Assembly: GCF_900107535.1 (NCBI RefSeq)
Contig: NZ_FNRA01000001.1
Coordinates: 186,001 to 250,000, forward strand
Source of the DNA: Pedobacter hartonius
GTDB taxonomy: Bacteria > Bacteroidota > Bacteroidia > Sphingobacteriales > Sphingobacteriaceae
Length of the DNA: 64,000 bases
Reading direction: 5' to 3'
Under the pieces are notes generated by a model. The model saw nothing but the letters and a program-made list of their open reading frames with translations, had not been told where the DNA came from and did not search any database. Positions 25,700 through 35,494 of the stretch are shown piece by piece. Position numbers and translations under genes: made by a program. Numbering within the stretch: position 1 is the stretch's first letter; each line of letters starts with the position of its first letter.

Positions 25700-26872
25700 T
25701 TAGTTATTCATCGTCCTCAAAATAGCAAGTTCCAGTCCACGCAGTTCCGCGAGGCCTTTGAGCCTGCCGATACCTGAATATCCCGGATTGACCTTCTTCT
25801 TCAGGTCATCCAGCATCCTGTGCCCGTGATCTGGACGCATAGGGATACTGATGTTTCTTTCCTGCTGTATTTCTGTAAGTTTTTGTACCACAGCAAACAT
25901 ATCCACGTCACCTTCAAGGTGATTGTCTTCAAAGAAATCACCAAATTCGTTCCTTTTGGTACTGCGCAAATGTACAAAATTGACCCTGTCCCCGAATTGT
26001 TCGAGGATAGCCACCAGATCATTATCGGATCTTACCCCTAAAGATCCTGTGCAATAGCAGAGGCCGTTGGACATGGAGGGTACTGTGCTGAAAAGCTTTT
26101 CCAGTTGTCCGGACGTACTGATGATCCTGGGAAGGCCAAATATTGCATACGGCGGATCATCCGGGTGGATCACCATCTTAATTCCGTTTGCTTCGGCTAT
26201 AGGCATAATCTCAGACAAAAATGTAGTCAGGTTGGTAAACAACTTTTCTTCATCAATTCCGTCATAGGCAACCAGTGCGTTCAGAAACTCCGTCAACCCG
26301 AAACTTTCTTCGCTTCCCGGCAAACCGGCAATAATATTGCGTTCTATTTTTAGTTTTTCCTCATCCGAAAGACCATTAAAATACTGTTCACCACGTTCAA
26401 GTTCCGCTGCTGTATAGTCATTTCCGGCACCTGCCCTTTGAAGGATGAAAACATCAAATGCTACAAGCGCTGCCTTATTGAAAAGCAGGGCTTCGGCGCC
26501 ATTGGGCAATTTATGGTCAAGATGTGTTCTTGTCCAGTCCAGAACAGGCATAAAGTTATACGTTACGATGGTGATAGCGCAGCTGGCCAGGTTGGCAAGG
26601 GATACCTTATAGTTTTCTATGTATTGCTCATAATTCCCTTTTCTTACTTTAATGTCCTCATGTACAGGCAGGCTTTCTACCACCGACCAGGCCAGACCTG
26701 CATCGCTGATCAGTTTCTGGTGTTTTTTGATCTCTTCAACGGTCCAGATTTTGCCATTGGGGATATGGTGTAATGCAGAAACAACACCGCTGCATCCGGC
26801 TTGTAAAATATCAGATAAAGTAACGGGATCATTGGGGCCATACCAGCGCATGGTTTGTACTAATTTGTTCAT
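25700..26872 (-). CDS. uxuA: Mannonate dehydratase
   Basis: 390 residues, the usual length. It dehydrates D-mannonate to 2-keto-3-deoxy-D-gluconate in glucuronate breakdown. Family signatures visible are [55 protein letters not shown], the metal-site sequence [49 protein letters not shown] and [12 protein letters not shown]. It is the first gene of the uxuA-symporter-lyase set on the minus strand. A fructuronate reductase is not in the window. Confidence 0.96.
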   Translation of the reverse strand: MNKLVQTMRWYGPNDPVTLSDILQAGCSGVVSALHHIPNGKIWTVEEIKKHQKLISDAGLAWSVVESLPVHEDIKVRKGNYEQYIENYKVSLANLASCAITIVTYNFMPVLDWTRTHLDHKLPNGAEALLFNKAALVAFDVFILQRAGAGNDYTAAELERGEQYFNGLSDEEKLKIERNIIAGLPGSEESFGLTEFLNALVAYDGIDEEKLFTNLTTFLSEIMPIAEANGIKMVIHPDDPPYAIFGLPRIISTSGQLEKLFSTVPSMSNGLCYCTGSLGVRSDNDLVAILEQFGDRVNFVHLRSTKRNEFGDFFEDNHLEGDVDMFAVVQKLTEIQQERNISIPMRPDHGHRMLDDLKKKVNPGYSGIGRLKGLAELRGLELAILRTMNN

Positions 26873-26909
26873 ACAGCTCTATAATAAATTTCAGATCGGA
26901 ATTTAAGGA

Positions 26910-27440
26910 TTAAAAAGAAGATAGCAACTTGTTTTCAGGATAAGTTAGTTTAGAACTCTTTCTGTTTCCGTTGAAAGTCACGTGAAAGATATTGATCTGG
27001 TCGTCAAAAAGATCATACAGCAAAGTACACGTGGTTTCCATTCTGCGAAGACCGCTGACCTTGGCCGATTCCAGGTAGACCACTATGGCCTCCTTGTCAT
27101 TTTCATACCCCATGTAATACAGCCGGAGGGGTTTTCCGTTCGCTGCCAGCTGCAGGTGTGATACCATATATTTGTTAACCAGTGCATCCATTTCCTGATG
27201 TTTTGCAGCTGAGGAAAGATCTGGTTTTACTTTATATTTTTTACCCAGCAGGTCTTCAAAATCATCTGTAAAGATCCGGCAGCTCACTTCTACCGTATTG
27301 GTTTTAGGGTTACAGTTCAGTTCTGTTGAGCTGAGGTGTAAAGGATGCCTGTTTTTCTTTGCGCTGATGATACCCACCGGTTTTACACCAGTGAAAATTA
27401 AGCAACAAATCAATAGAGATTGGTGTAACAATAATGTCAT
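26910..27440 (-). CDS. DUF6702 family protein
   Basis: 176 residues. The N-terminus is hydrophobic (LLLHQSLLICCLIFTGV), fitting a signal peptide. The mature part opens KKNRHPLHLSSTELNCNPKT and continues VEVSCRIFTDDFEDLLGKKY, which matches the H-P-x-H/Y-S-E-x-N/D-x-N pattern of DUF6702, a Bacteroidota family often found next to M1 metallopeptidases. That is exactly the context here: it is divergent from the M1 peptidase gene with a 95-bp spacer. The function is unknown, but a joint role with the peptidase is likely. Confidence 0.8.
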   Translation of the reverse strand: MTLLLHQSLLICCLIFTGVKPVGIISAKKNRHPLHLSSTELNCNPKTNTVEVSCRIFTDDFEDLLGKKYKVKPDLSSAAKHQEMDALVNKYMVSHLQLAANGKPLRLYYMGYENDKEAIVVYLESAKVSGLRRMETTCTLLYDLFDDQINIFHVTFNGNRKSSKLTYPENKLLSSF

Positions 27441-27535
27441 AACATAATTTTATTTTTTTCATACAAAAAAACGTTTTAAATTTAGACTTCCAACAAAAAA
27501 TTATACTTAAAACAAAAAAATATCAAAAAGATCAA

Positions 27536-29896
27536 ATGACTAAAGCTCTCTTTATATTACTGCTGCTTAGCCCTTCTTTGCAGTTTTCCTACGCCCAAAA
27601 TGTACAGAATAATCCCGGTAGCAACCACGGGAATAAGTTCGAACAACTGGGAACAACGCTCTCTACTCCGAACGAACAACGCACCGCAAGCGGGGCTCCC
27701 GGTGTAAAGTACTGGCAGCAACGTGCCGATTATGACATCAAATGTAGCCTGGACGAACAGAAACTACAGCTGACAGGTGCCGAAAAGATTACGTATTTTA
27801 ACAATTCGCCAGATGCGCTTACCTATATCTGGCTGCAGCTGGATGAAAATCAGCACAGCAACCTCAACAACGCAAATTATCAGAGCAGCACACAGCTTCC
27901 TGAGATCGCTACTACCAAAACCATAGACCAGGCGGTGATCAGTGATACCGATAACGGCAATGGGGTTTCGATCCTTAAAATTACGGATGCATTGGGTAAA
28001 GAACTTAAGTATACGGTAAACAAGACCATGATGCGCGTGGAAATGCCGGTACTTTTAAAGTCGGGCCAGCAGTTTATTTTCAACGTGAACTGGAAATATA
28101 AAATCACAGACAGGATGTCTGAAGGAGGCCGTGGCGGCTATGAATATTTCCCTGAAGATGGCAATTACCTCTTCACGATGACACAATGGTACCCGAGATT
28201 ATGCGTATACAGTGATTTCCAGGGCTGGCAGAACCACCAGTTTGCCGGCAGAGGCGAATTTGCCCTCACTTTTGGAAATTTCAAAGTACAAATGACCGTT
28301 CCTGCAGATCATGTGGTAGGCGGAACAGGGGAATGCATCAACTACAGCGCAGTGCTCTCCCCTGCTGAACTGGCAAAATATAACCAGGCGAAAACGGCAA
28401 CAGAGCCTGTAGAGATTGTAACGCTTGACCAGGCTAAAAAAGCGGAAACAGAAAAAAGCAAGGCTACAAAAACCTGGGTATTCCAGGCAAATAACGTACG
28501 TGATTTTGCATGGACCTCGTCCAGAAAGTTCGTATGGGATGCAATGGGCCAGAAAATTGAGGGCAAAACCGTCATGTGCATGAGTTTCTATGGCAAAGAA
28601 GCCTATAACCTGTACAGAAATTACTCTACAAAAGCTGTTGCCCACACCATCAAAACCTATTCACACTTCACTATTCCCTATCCATACCCGGTAGCACAAA
28701 GCGTAGAGGCATCAAACGGTATGGAATACCCAATGATCTGCTTTAACTACGGACGTACTGAAAAAGATGGCACGTACAGTGAAAGCTCCAAAAATGGAAT
28801 GCTGGGCGTAATTATTCACGAAGTGGGACACAATTTCTTTCCTATGATCGTCAATAGTGACGAACGCCAGTGGACATGGATGGACGAAGGCCTGAACTCT
28901 TTCGTTGAATACCTTACCGAAGAAATGTGGGACAATAAATTTCCTACAAAAAGAGGCGCCGCCTATTCAATAGTTGATTACATGAAGCTTCCCAAAGATC
29001 AGCTGGAACCTATTATGACCAACTCCGAAAATATTGAGCGTTTTGGTCCGAATGCATACGCCAAACCGGCCGTAGGATTGAACATCCTGAGAGAAACGAT
29101 CATGGGCAGGGAGTTATTTGACTATGCCTTTAAAGAATACGCCAGAAGATGGGCATTTAAACACCCTACGCCTGCCGACTTGTTCAGAACAATGGAAGAT
29201 GCCAGCGGCGAAGACCTGGACTGGTTCTGGAGAGGATGGTTCTTTAGTACAGATCCATGTGATATCTCACTGGATGCGGTAAAGTATGCAAAGGCAGATG
29301 TAGATTCTAAAGTACCTGCCTCAAAAGTAAAAATGGTAAAACTGGACGCACCACTGGTAAACGCCTTTGACGATATTACGAAAGTAAGGAACAGAGACGA
29401 CAAAAATATCCAGTTCTATACAGACAAGGATAAAGCAACACAGGATTTTTACTGGAAATACGACCGCGGACTGGAGAAATACGACGATACAGAGCGCAAA
29501 CAGGAAGTGAAATCCCCATATGAAACCCTGTCATCAGAAGATCAGGCTAAATATGCCAACAAGTTCTTTTATGAGCTGTCCTTCAGCAATAAAGGCGGCC
29601 TGGTAATGCCAATCATCGTAGAATTCACTTATGCCGACGGAACAAAAGCAATCGACAGGATACCCGCACAGATCTGGAGACATAATGAACAAAACGTCAC
29701 CAAATTCTATGTTCAGGATAAAGAAGTAGCTTCTATTCAGCTTGATCCAATGCGTGAAACGGCCGATATAGACGAAAGCAATAATACATGGGGCGGTAAG
29801 TCTCAGCCTTCGAAATTCCAGCTGTTTAAACAGAAGAGCAATGCAGCACGCGGACAGTCTACAGGGGGCAACCCAATGCAGAACGCAAAAAAGTAA
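27536..29896 (+). CDS. Secreted M1 family zinc metallopeptidase
   Basis: 786 residues with a signal peptide ending near FSYAQNV. The zinc motif is GVIIHEVGHNFFP (H428-E429-H432), with the third ligand E451 in WTWMDEGLNSFVEY, an HExxH-x18-E arrangement proper to the M1 family. The aminopeptidase exopeptidase motif appears as EASNGMEYPMICF in place of GAMEN, as in other Bacteroidota gluzincins. The C-terminal domain, about residues 570-786, is beta-rich and ends in a polar Gly/Gln/Asn tail. Likely periplasmic or surface peptide degradation. Confidence 0.93.
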   Translation: MTKALFILLLLSPSLQFSYAQNVQNNPGSNHGNKFEQLGTTLSTPNEQRTASGAPGVKYWQQRADYDIKCSLDEQKLQLTGAEKITYFNNSPDALTYIWLQLDENQHSNLNNANYQSSTQLPEIATTKTIDQAVISDTDNGNGVSILKITDALGKELKYTVNKTMMRVEMPVLLKSGQQFIFNVNWKYKITDRMSEGGRGGYEYFPEDGNYLFTMTQWYPRLCVYSDFQGWQNHQFAGRGEFALTFGNFKVQMTVPADHVVGGTGECINYSAVLSPAELAKYNQAKTATEPVEIVTLDQAKKAETEKSKATKTWVFQANNVRDFAWTSSRKFVWDAMGQKIEGKTVMCMSFYGKEAYNLYRNYSTKAVAHTIKTYSHFTIPYPYPVAQSVEASNGMEYPMICFNYGRTEKDGTYSESSKNGMLGVIIHEVGHNFFPMIVNSDERQWTWMDEGLNSFVEYLTEEMWDNKFPTKRGAAYSIVDYMKLPKDQLEPIMTNSENIERFGPNAYAKPAVGLNILRETIMGRELFDYAFKEYARRWAFKHPTPADLFRTMEDASGEDLDWFWRGWFFSTDPCDISLDAVKYAKADVDSKVPASKVKMVKLDAPLVNAFDDITKVRNRDDKNIQFYTDKDKATQDFYWKYDRGLEKYDDTERKQEVKSPYETLSSEDQAKYANKFFYELSFSNKGGLVMPIIVEFTYADGTKAIDRIPAQIWRHNEQNVTKFYVQDKEVASIQLDPMRETADIDESNNTWGGKSQPSKFQLFKQKSNAARGQSTGGNPMQNAKK

Positions 29897-29947
29897 TGTA
29901 AAATGCATTACCCATCTGTATAGCCATCATGCTACAGGATAAACTTT

Positions 29948-30025
29948 AAAAAAAGTCATTGTTGTTTTGATGCCTTCGGCTGCCCTTCAGCAGCAGTCAG
30001 CATCAAAACAACAATGACTTTTTTT
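29948..30025. terminator. Strong terminator hairpin after the M1 peptidase gene
   Basis: A perfect 25-bp inverted repeat (29948-29972 and 30001-30025), with A7 on one end and T7 on the other, so it can terminate from both sides. The 28-base loop can form its own small GCTGC/GCAGC hairpin. The rest of the gap to 30353 is AT-rich leader and promoter DNA for the next operon, with no gene that I can see. Confidence 0.85.
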
Positions 30026-30353
30026 CAGCGAAGCCAGACGATCTCTGGGCTTCAGGTAATCCCCGCCTATTAAACTGCGTTTAAAAAAGATAAAGACCCT
30101 ATTGTAGGTCAATTGATACCTTTTTATCTGCTAAATTGATATATCCCGAAAACTCAAAAGGTTTTCTAAATGTTAATAAAGTCATACAGATATCAAATTA
30201 CCCTCGATATTGCATCTCGGAAAGCCATAATTAGACTTTTCATGTATTCAAATGTACATTTGGACAAAATGAACTTGATTCGACTTTATATGGCTGAAAA
30301 TTTGTTATTTTGAACCATCGAATATTTGAATCAATGCTCATAAAAAAGGAAAC

Positions 30354-31130
30354 ATGTCAAGCGTAGAAAAAAAAGAAGAAATCACTAATATCCTATCAAT
30401 TGATATCGGCGGTACAAGTATTAAGGCTTGTATCTTAACAGAAAAAGGTGATTTATTCTCCGAATACACGAAACTTCCTACGCCTAAGAATTCCACTCCC
30501 GAGGCTGTTATTAAAGTCATCCATGAGCTCGTTACGCCACTGGCCCCTTACAGCAGGATAGCTATTGGTTTTCCCGGTTATGTGAAATGTGGTGTCGTAG
30601 AAACAGCGCCTAACCTGGCAAAGAACAAATGGGCGGGTTTTCCCCTTGCGCAGCACATCAGCGACCTCTTAGATAAACCTGTGCGACTCATTAACGATGC
30701 TGACCAGCAGGCCCTGGGTATTATCGGAGGCAAAGGCTTTGAAATTGTCCTCACCCTCGGAACAGGCTTCGGCACGTCACTGACTTTCGATGGCGAATTA
30801 CTCCCACACCTTGAACTGGCACATCTTCCTGTGACCAAAAATAAAGACTACGACGCGTATATAGGTGATAAGGCTTTTGTGAAGGAAGGCAAAAAGGACT
30901 GGAATGAGCGCGTTCACCGCGTGATCCAGATCTACAAAACGGTATTCAACTACGACGAGCTTTATCTTGGAGGAGGTAATGCCAAACAAATCGATTTCGA
31001 ATTAGATCATAACATACATATTGTCTCAAACAGGGATGGGATTAAAGGTGGTGCCAAGTTATGGGCTGCTAAAGAGAAATACCACGTTTTCACAACCTAT
31101 CCAAAATTAAATTCATCAAATGGAAAGTAA
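30354..31130 (+). CDS. ROK family kinase, polyphosphate-glucokinase-like
   Basis: 258 residues. ILSIDIGGTSIKACILTEKG is the phosphate-1 motif of ROK kinases, RLINDADQQALG holds the catalytic aspartate, and IVLTLGTGFGTSLTFDGELL with LELAHLP matches the phosphate-2 and substrate region. YDELYLGGGNAK is the third glycine motif. The zinc-binding CxCGxxGCxE motif of typical ROK proteins is absent and the protein is short, both features of the polyphosphate/ATP glucokinase branch. It would make glucose-6-phosphate for the downstream zwf-pgl-gnd enzymes. Its end overlaps gnd by 11 bp. Confidence 0.85.
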   Translation: MSSVEKKEEITNILSIDIGGTSIKACILTEKGDLFSEYTKLPTPKNSTPEAVIKVIHELVTPLAPYSRIAIGFPGYVKCGVVETAPNLAKNKWAGFPLAQHISDLLDKPVRLINDADQQALGIIGGKGFEIVLTLGTGFGTSLTFDGELLPHLELAHLPVTKNKDYDAYIGDKAFVKEGKKDWNERVHRVIQIYKTVFNYDELYLGGGNAKQIDFELDHNIHIVSNRDGIKGGAKLWAAKEKYHVFTTYPKLNSSNGK

Positions 31131-32535
31131 ATACACTTTAGGAATGATAGGCCTCGGCACCATGGGGCGCAACTTATTGTTGAATATGGCAGATAACGGC
31201 TTTGCCGTTACTGGTTACGACAAAGACCCGAACATGATCGAGAAGCTGAAGCAAGATGGTTCAAAACACAACCTTACTGCTTATTCCTCTTTAGAAGATT
31301 TCATTGCGAGCCTGGAATTACCAAGACGAATCATGTTACTGGTACCTGCGGGACCAATTGTAGACAGCGTGATCAAAGAACTTGAACCCCTGCTTGAAAA
31401 AGGTGATATGATCATTGACAGCGGAAACTCACATTTTACAGATACCAGCAGAAGAGCAATAGAACTTTCCGATATTGGTATCCACTTCTTCGGAATGGGA
31501 ATATCAGGCGGAGAAGAAGGTGCACGTTTCGGCCCGAGCATTATGCCGGGTGGCGATAAAACTGCCTACAGCAATATGAAAGAAATACTTGAGGCTGTGT
31601 CAGCAAAAGTAAACGGCGACCCATGTGTGGCTTATATCGGCCCCGGAGCATCAGGGCACTTTGTGAAAATGGTTCACAATGGTATAGAATATTCGATGAT
31701 GCAGTTACTGGCAGAAAGTTATGATATCATGAAAAATGCGCTGGACTACTCTAACGAGGAAATCTACAGCGTGTTTGAAAAATGGAACAACGGCCGTCTG
31801 CAATCTTTCCTTCTGGAAGTTACCAGAGATATCTTTAAGGTAAAGGACGATAAAACTAACAACTTCCTTTTGGATATGATCAAAGACGAAGCGAAGTCAA
31901 AAGGTACAGGAAAATGGACCTCGCAAGTTTCTATGGACCTGCAGTTACCTATCCCTACAATCAATGAAGCAGTAAGTACCAGGGACCTTTCAAAATATAA
32001 ATCATTACGTGTTGCCCTGTCAAAAGTTTACGCGCAGGACAATACACTGGCAGAAAATAAAGAGCAGTTCATCATCGAACTGGAACAGGCACTTTATTTC
32101 TCTGTGATCACCTCTTATGCCCAGGGCCTTCACTTGTTATGGCAGGCTTCAATCTCTTATAAATACGAACTGCAGCTGCATGAGATCGCACAGATCTGGC
32201 GTGGCGGATGTATCATCAGGGCAGAATTCCTGGAAGATATTTACCAGGCTTATAAAAAACAACCAGATCTTGAACACCTGTATGCAGATGCCGGCGTTCA
32301 GGAAAAAATGAAAGAGATTCTTCCCGGAATGAGATCAGTAGTTACACATGCCCTTCAAAGCGGACTGGCTATTCCGGCATTTGCCTCTGCCCTTACTTAT
32401 TTTGATTCACTCAGGACAGAAAGAATGCCTTCCAACTTAATTCAGGCGCAAAGAGACTTCTTCGGTGCACACAGATTTGAACGTACAGACGCTGAAGGAA
32501 CTTTCCATGCGATCTGGAATCCTATAAATGCTTAA
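31120..32535 (+). CDS. gnd: 6-phosphogluconate dehydrogenase, decarboxylating
   Basis: 471 residues, the long (dimeric) form. The N-terminal dinucleotide fold starts LGMIGLGTMGRNLLLNMADN. The catalytic region contains IIDSGNSHFTDTSRR, GMGISGGEEGARFGPSIMPG and FVKMVHNGIEYSMMQLLAES, which includes the Lys/Asn/His active site. The C-terminal tail is long and ends ERTDAEGTFHAIWN. It oxidises and decarboxylates 6-phosphogluconate to ribulose-5-phosphate, making NADPH. It is the second gene of the oxidative pentose-phosphate operon and overlaps its upstream neighbour by 11 bp. Confidence 0.97.
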   Translation: MESKYTLGMIGLGTMGRNLLLNMADNGFAVTGYDKDPNMIEKLKQDGSKHNLTAYSSLEDFIASLELPRRIMLLVPAGPIVDSVIKELEPLLEKGDMIIDSGNSHFTDTSRRAIELSDIGIHFFGMGISGGEEGARFGPSIMPGGDKTAYSNMKEILEAVSAKVNGDPCVAYIGPGASGHFVKMVHNGIEYSMMQLLAESYDIMKNALDYSNEEIYSVFEKWNNGRLQSFLLEVTRDIFKVKDDKTNNFLLDMIKDEAKSKGTGKWTSQVSMDLQLPIPTINEAVSTRDLSKYKSLRVALSKVYAQDNTLAENKEQFIIELEQALYFSVITSYAQGLHLLWQASISYKYELQLHEIAQIWRGGCIIRAEFLEDIYQAYKKQPDLEHLYADAGVQEKMKEILPGMRSVVTHALQSGLAIPAFASALTYFDSLRTERMPSNLIQAQRDFFGAHRFERTDAEGTFHAIWNPINA

Positions 32536-32545
32536 TAATAAAAAG

Positions 32546-34060
32546 ATGAAAACAAGTAAATGCCTCAATCCCACCATATTTGTCATCTTCGGCGGTACTG
32601 GTGATCTAAATTTGCGCAAGCTTGCGCCAGCGATTTACAATTTATATTCTGACGGATTTATGTCTAAGGAGTACGCAATTATAGGGACAGCAAGAAAGAA
32701 ATTGACGGATGAGGATTTCCGCAATACGATCATGGAAGGAGTAAACTCTTTCTCGCGTTCCGGAAAAGTGAAAAAGGAAAAATGGGACGAGTTTGCAAAA
32801 AATGTATATTACAACTCGGTTGATGTATCTGCCCCTGATACCTTTGCAGTACTGAAAACCAATATTGAGAAGTTAAGAACAGACTTCGGCCCTAAAACAC
32901 AAGTGATCTATTACCTGGCTGTAGCCCCTAACCTATTTCCGCTGATCGCACAGTGCCTGGCTACTTATGACCTTGTAGGAAATGAAGACAATTGCCGTAT
33001 CGTTATTGAGAAACCTTTTGGTCATGACCTTGAAACAGCAAAAGAGCTGAACAAATTGCTGACAGGCATCTTCACAGAAAAACAGATCTACAGAATTGAC
33101 CACTACCTGGGCAAAGAAACCGTTCAGAATATCATGGCCTTCCGTTTCGCCAACTCCTTCCTGGAGCCGCTGTGGAACCGTACCTATATTGATCACGTTC
33201 AGATCTCCGTAACAGAGCAATTGGGTGTGGGCGACCGCGGTGGCTACTACGATGGCGCAGGTGCACTCAGGGATATGATCCAGAATCATATTCTTCAGTT
33301 GCTTTGCCTGATCGGAATGGAAACACCGATCAACTTTGACGCCGATGAGATCAGAAATAAAAAAGTTGATGTACTGAAAGCGATGCGCCCTTTCTCTCCT
33401 GAAGATATCCGCCTGAGTACCGTCCGCGGACAATATTCCAAAGGCTGGGTTGAAGGTAAGGAAGTTCCCGGTTACAGAACTGAAAAAGATGTGGATCCGG
33501 AATCGAATACAGAAACTTTTGCAGCAGCTAAATTCTTTGTCGACAACTGGCGCTGGCAGGGAATTCCTTTCTATGTACGTACAGGAAAGCGCTTATTTCA
33601 GACTTCTTCACTGATCACCATACAGTTTAAAGATGTCCCTCACCAGGTATTCCCTGCAGGAGTAACAGAACACTGGCAGCAAAATAGGCTGATTATCAGC
33701 ATACAACCTGAGATGAGTATCCGTTTACAGGTACAGGCGAAAAGACCCGGACTGGATATGGTACTTAACCCTGTAGATATGGTTTTCGATTACAAAGGAA
33801 CATACAGTGCCCAGGCTCCTGAAGCCTATGAAACACTGCTGCTAGATGTAATGATAGCTGATCAGACTCAATTCATGCGTGCAGACCAGGTTGAAAGTGC
33901 ATGGGAGCTGTTAATGCCTGTGATCAATGCGTGGGAAAGCAAAACTTCTCTGAGTTTCCCTAACTATCCTGCGGATTCATGGGGACCTGAAGATGCTGAA
34001 GCACTGATCGCAAGAGATGGTTTCCACTGGTTTACTTTACCCTTAAAAAACGAAGATTAA
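32546..34060 (+). CDS. zwf: Glucose-6-phosphate 1-dehydrogenase
   Basis: 504 residues from ATG 32546. An ATG at 32528 would overlap gnd by 8 bp; 32546 is preceded by an AAAAAG stretch and gives the usual start MKTSKCLNPTIFVIFGGTGD. The coenzyme motif is FGGTGDL. The active site RIDHYLGKE (His192 counted from 32528) and the EKPFG motif (VIEKPFGHDLETA) are intact. It oxidises glucose-6-phosphate to 6-phosphogluconolactone and reduces NADP. It ends 1 bp before pgl. Confidence 0.97.
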   Translation: MKTSKCLNPTIFVIFGGTGDLNLRKLAPAIYNLYSDGFMSKEYAIIGTARKKLTDEDFRNTIMEGVNSFSRSGKVKKEKWDEFAKNVYYNSVDVSAPDTFAVLKTNIEKLRTDFGPKTQVIYYLAVAPNLFPLIAQCLATYDLVGNEDNCRIVIEKPFGHDLETAKELNKLLTGIFTEKQIYRIDHYLGKETVQNIMAFRFANSFLEPLWNRTYIDHVQISVTEQLGVGDRGGYYDGAGALRDMIQNHILQLLCLIGMETPINFDADEIRNKKVDVLKAMRPFSPEDIRLSTVRGQYSKGWVEGKEVPGYRTEKDVDPESNTETFAAAKFFVDNWRWQGIPFYVRTGKRLFQTSSLITIQFKDVPHQVFPAGVTEHWQQNRLIISIQPEMSIRLQVQAKRPGLDMVLNPVDMVFDYKGTYSAQAPEAYETLLLDVMIADQTQFMRADQVESAWELLMPVINAWESKTSLSFPNYPADSWGPEDAEALIARDGFHWFTLPLKNED

Positions 34061-34061
34061 A

Positions 34062-34787
34062 ATGAACTTACTGATCTATAAAACAAAAACTGAGCTGCTT
34101 AAAGACCTCGCAGAGTATATTATTACAATCGGTGAAAAGGCCATTGCCGAAAACGATTGCTTTAATTTTGTACTTACCGGTGGAAATTCGCCAAAGGAGC
34201 TGTACACCATGCTGGCCATGGATTACAGAGAGAAACTAGACTGGACTAAGGTATATTTCTTTATCGGTGATGAACGTAATGTTCCGCCGGGACATGAAAG
34301 CTATAACGGCTTAATGGCCAGGAAGTCAATTCTGGACCCCCTGAACGTTGTCGCAGATCATGTCTTTTTTGTAGATACTACGCAAGCTCCGGAGAAGGCT
34401 GCTATTGAATATGCGAAAGAGATCTCCACCCATTTTAAAGGTGCTGATCTTTCGTTTGACCTGATCCTGCTTGGTATGGGCGATGATGCGCATACAGCTT
34501 CTTTATTCCCTGGTACCGAAGTACTCGGTAATAAGGATGTAACAGTAGATTCTGTATATGTAGAGAAACTATCGACCTACAGGATCACCTTCACCGCCCC
34601 ATTGATCAATAAAGCAAAAAATGTAGCATTCCTTGTTTTCGGAGAAGCTAAAGCTGAAGCAATCAAACATGTGATCGAAGATCAGACCAAGAATCCTGAG
34701 CTTTATCCTTCTCAGCTGGTCGATCCGGTTGACGGTAGCCTTACCTTCTTCCTGGATAGCGACGCTGCTAAATTGCTGGATAACTAA
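34062..34787 (+). CDS. pgl: 6-phosphogluconolactonase
   Basis: 241 residues of the DevB/SOL type. FVLTGGNSPKELYTMLA, VYFFIGDERNVPPGHESYNG and LILLGMGDDAHTASLFPGTE are the family signatures, the last holding the conserved GxGxDGHxASLFPG loop with D-A in place of D-G. The C-terminus RITFTAPLINKAKNVAFLVF also fits. It hydrolyses 6-phosphogluconolactone. Last gene of the operon, closed by a strong terminator 19 bp after the stop. Confidence 0.95.
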   Translation: MNLLIYKTKTELLKDLAEYIITIGEKAIAENDCFNFVLTGGNSPKELYTMLAMDYREKLDWTKVYFFIGDERNVPPGHESYNGLMARKSILDPLNVVADHVFFVDTTQAPEKAAIEYAKEISTHFKGADLSFDLILLGMGDDAHTASLFPGTEVLGNKDVTVDSVYVEKLSTYRITFTAPLINKAKNVAFLVFGEAKAEAIKHVIEDQTKNPELYPSQLVDPVDGSLTFFLDSDAAKLLDN

Positions 34788-34805
34788 TTTAACCGTTTTA
34801 ATGGT

Positions 34806-34841
34806 AAAGCCCTGTTCTGATTTGAATCAGAACAGGGCTTT
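34806..34841. terminator. Intrinsic terminator after pgl, shared with the ORF6N gene
   Basis: Perfect 16-bp stem (34806-34821 and 34826-34841) with loop TTGA and a short T run (TTATTATT). It lies between convergent gene ends and can serve both. Confidence 0.88.
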
Positions 34842-34843
34842 TA

Positions 34844-35375
34844 TTATTCAGGCGATCCTGTTTTAAAACCAATCATAGTTCTTGGAGTATCATTCTTTTC
34901 TATGAATTTGCTTAAATAAGTAAAAAGTACATCGATTTTTTCATCCTGCTTACCCGGTCTCCTTTCTACCTGTTCCAAACAGTAAAGAAACATTTTTATG
35001 CAAAACCATCATTTCTCTAAGTTTTACGAACAGCTCAATAATGCATATACTCATTGCTATTGCCCCTTCGCTCCTCAAAACATTCGATAACATGAGTATC
35101 CCATGCTCTGTAATTGCATATGGCAATGTGCCTCCAAGCTGTTGTTTCGATGGTATCGCATTTTGCGATACCATGTTTAAAGCCTCTTCAAACGTTAATT
35201 GAAACATAAAGTTGGCCGGAAATCTATCCGGGTTACGCTTTACCTGCTCTCTTAACCGGATTGCCTTAACATCATAAAGATCTGCAAGGCCCTTATCCAG
35301 CATGACTTTCTGTTCCCTAATCAGGTATATCCTGTTTAATAAGATTTCATCCGGGATATTTCCTCTGTCTGCCAT
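34844..35375 (-). pseudogene. ORF6N domain protein with a frameshift
   Basis: The first frame (35375 to 34950, 141 residues) carries the ORF6N/KilA-N-type domain: NRIYLIREQKVMLDKGLADL, YDVKAIRLREQVKRNPDRFP, then FMFQLTFEEA and TEHGILMLSNVLRSE. After HKN the reading goes out of frame. In the +1 frame the DNA continues as FLYCLEQVERRPGKQDEKID and VLFTYLSKFIEKNDTP-RTMIGFK, the normal tail of this family, to a TAA at 34844-34846. The shift falls at a run of five T (34993-34997), so one extra base explains it. Sequencing error or true decay cannot be separated here. Confidence 0.7.
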
Positions 35376-35494
35376 TTAAAAATTTATGGCTCCTAACTTA
35401 ATTCCAATATTTGTATTGAAAAAATATACTTATTGATCAGGATAAACAAATCCATTTCGTTGATGTTATACTGTTCTAAGCCCCGGTTTTATCA

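Noticed and set aside
28199..28645. 148-residue frame opposite the M1 peptidase gene
   Set aside because: Lies fully inside a strong metallopeptidase gene and has a random-looking, Cys-rich composition.
32933..33433. 166-residue frame opposite zwf
   Set aside because: Shadow of the conserved zwf coding strand with no family signature.
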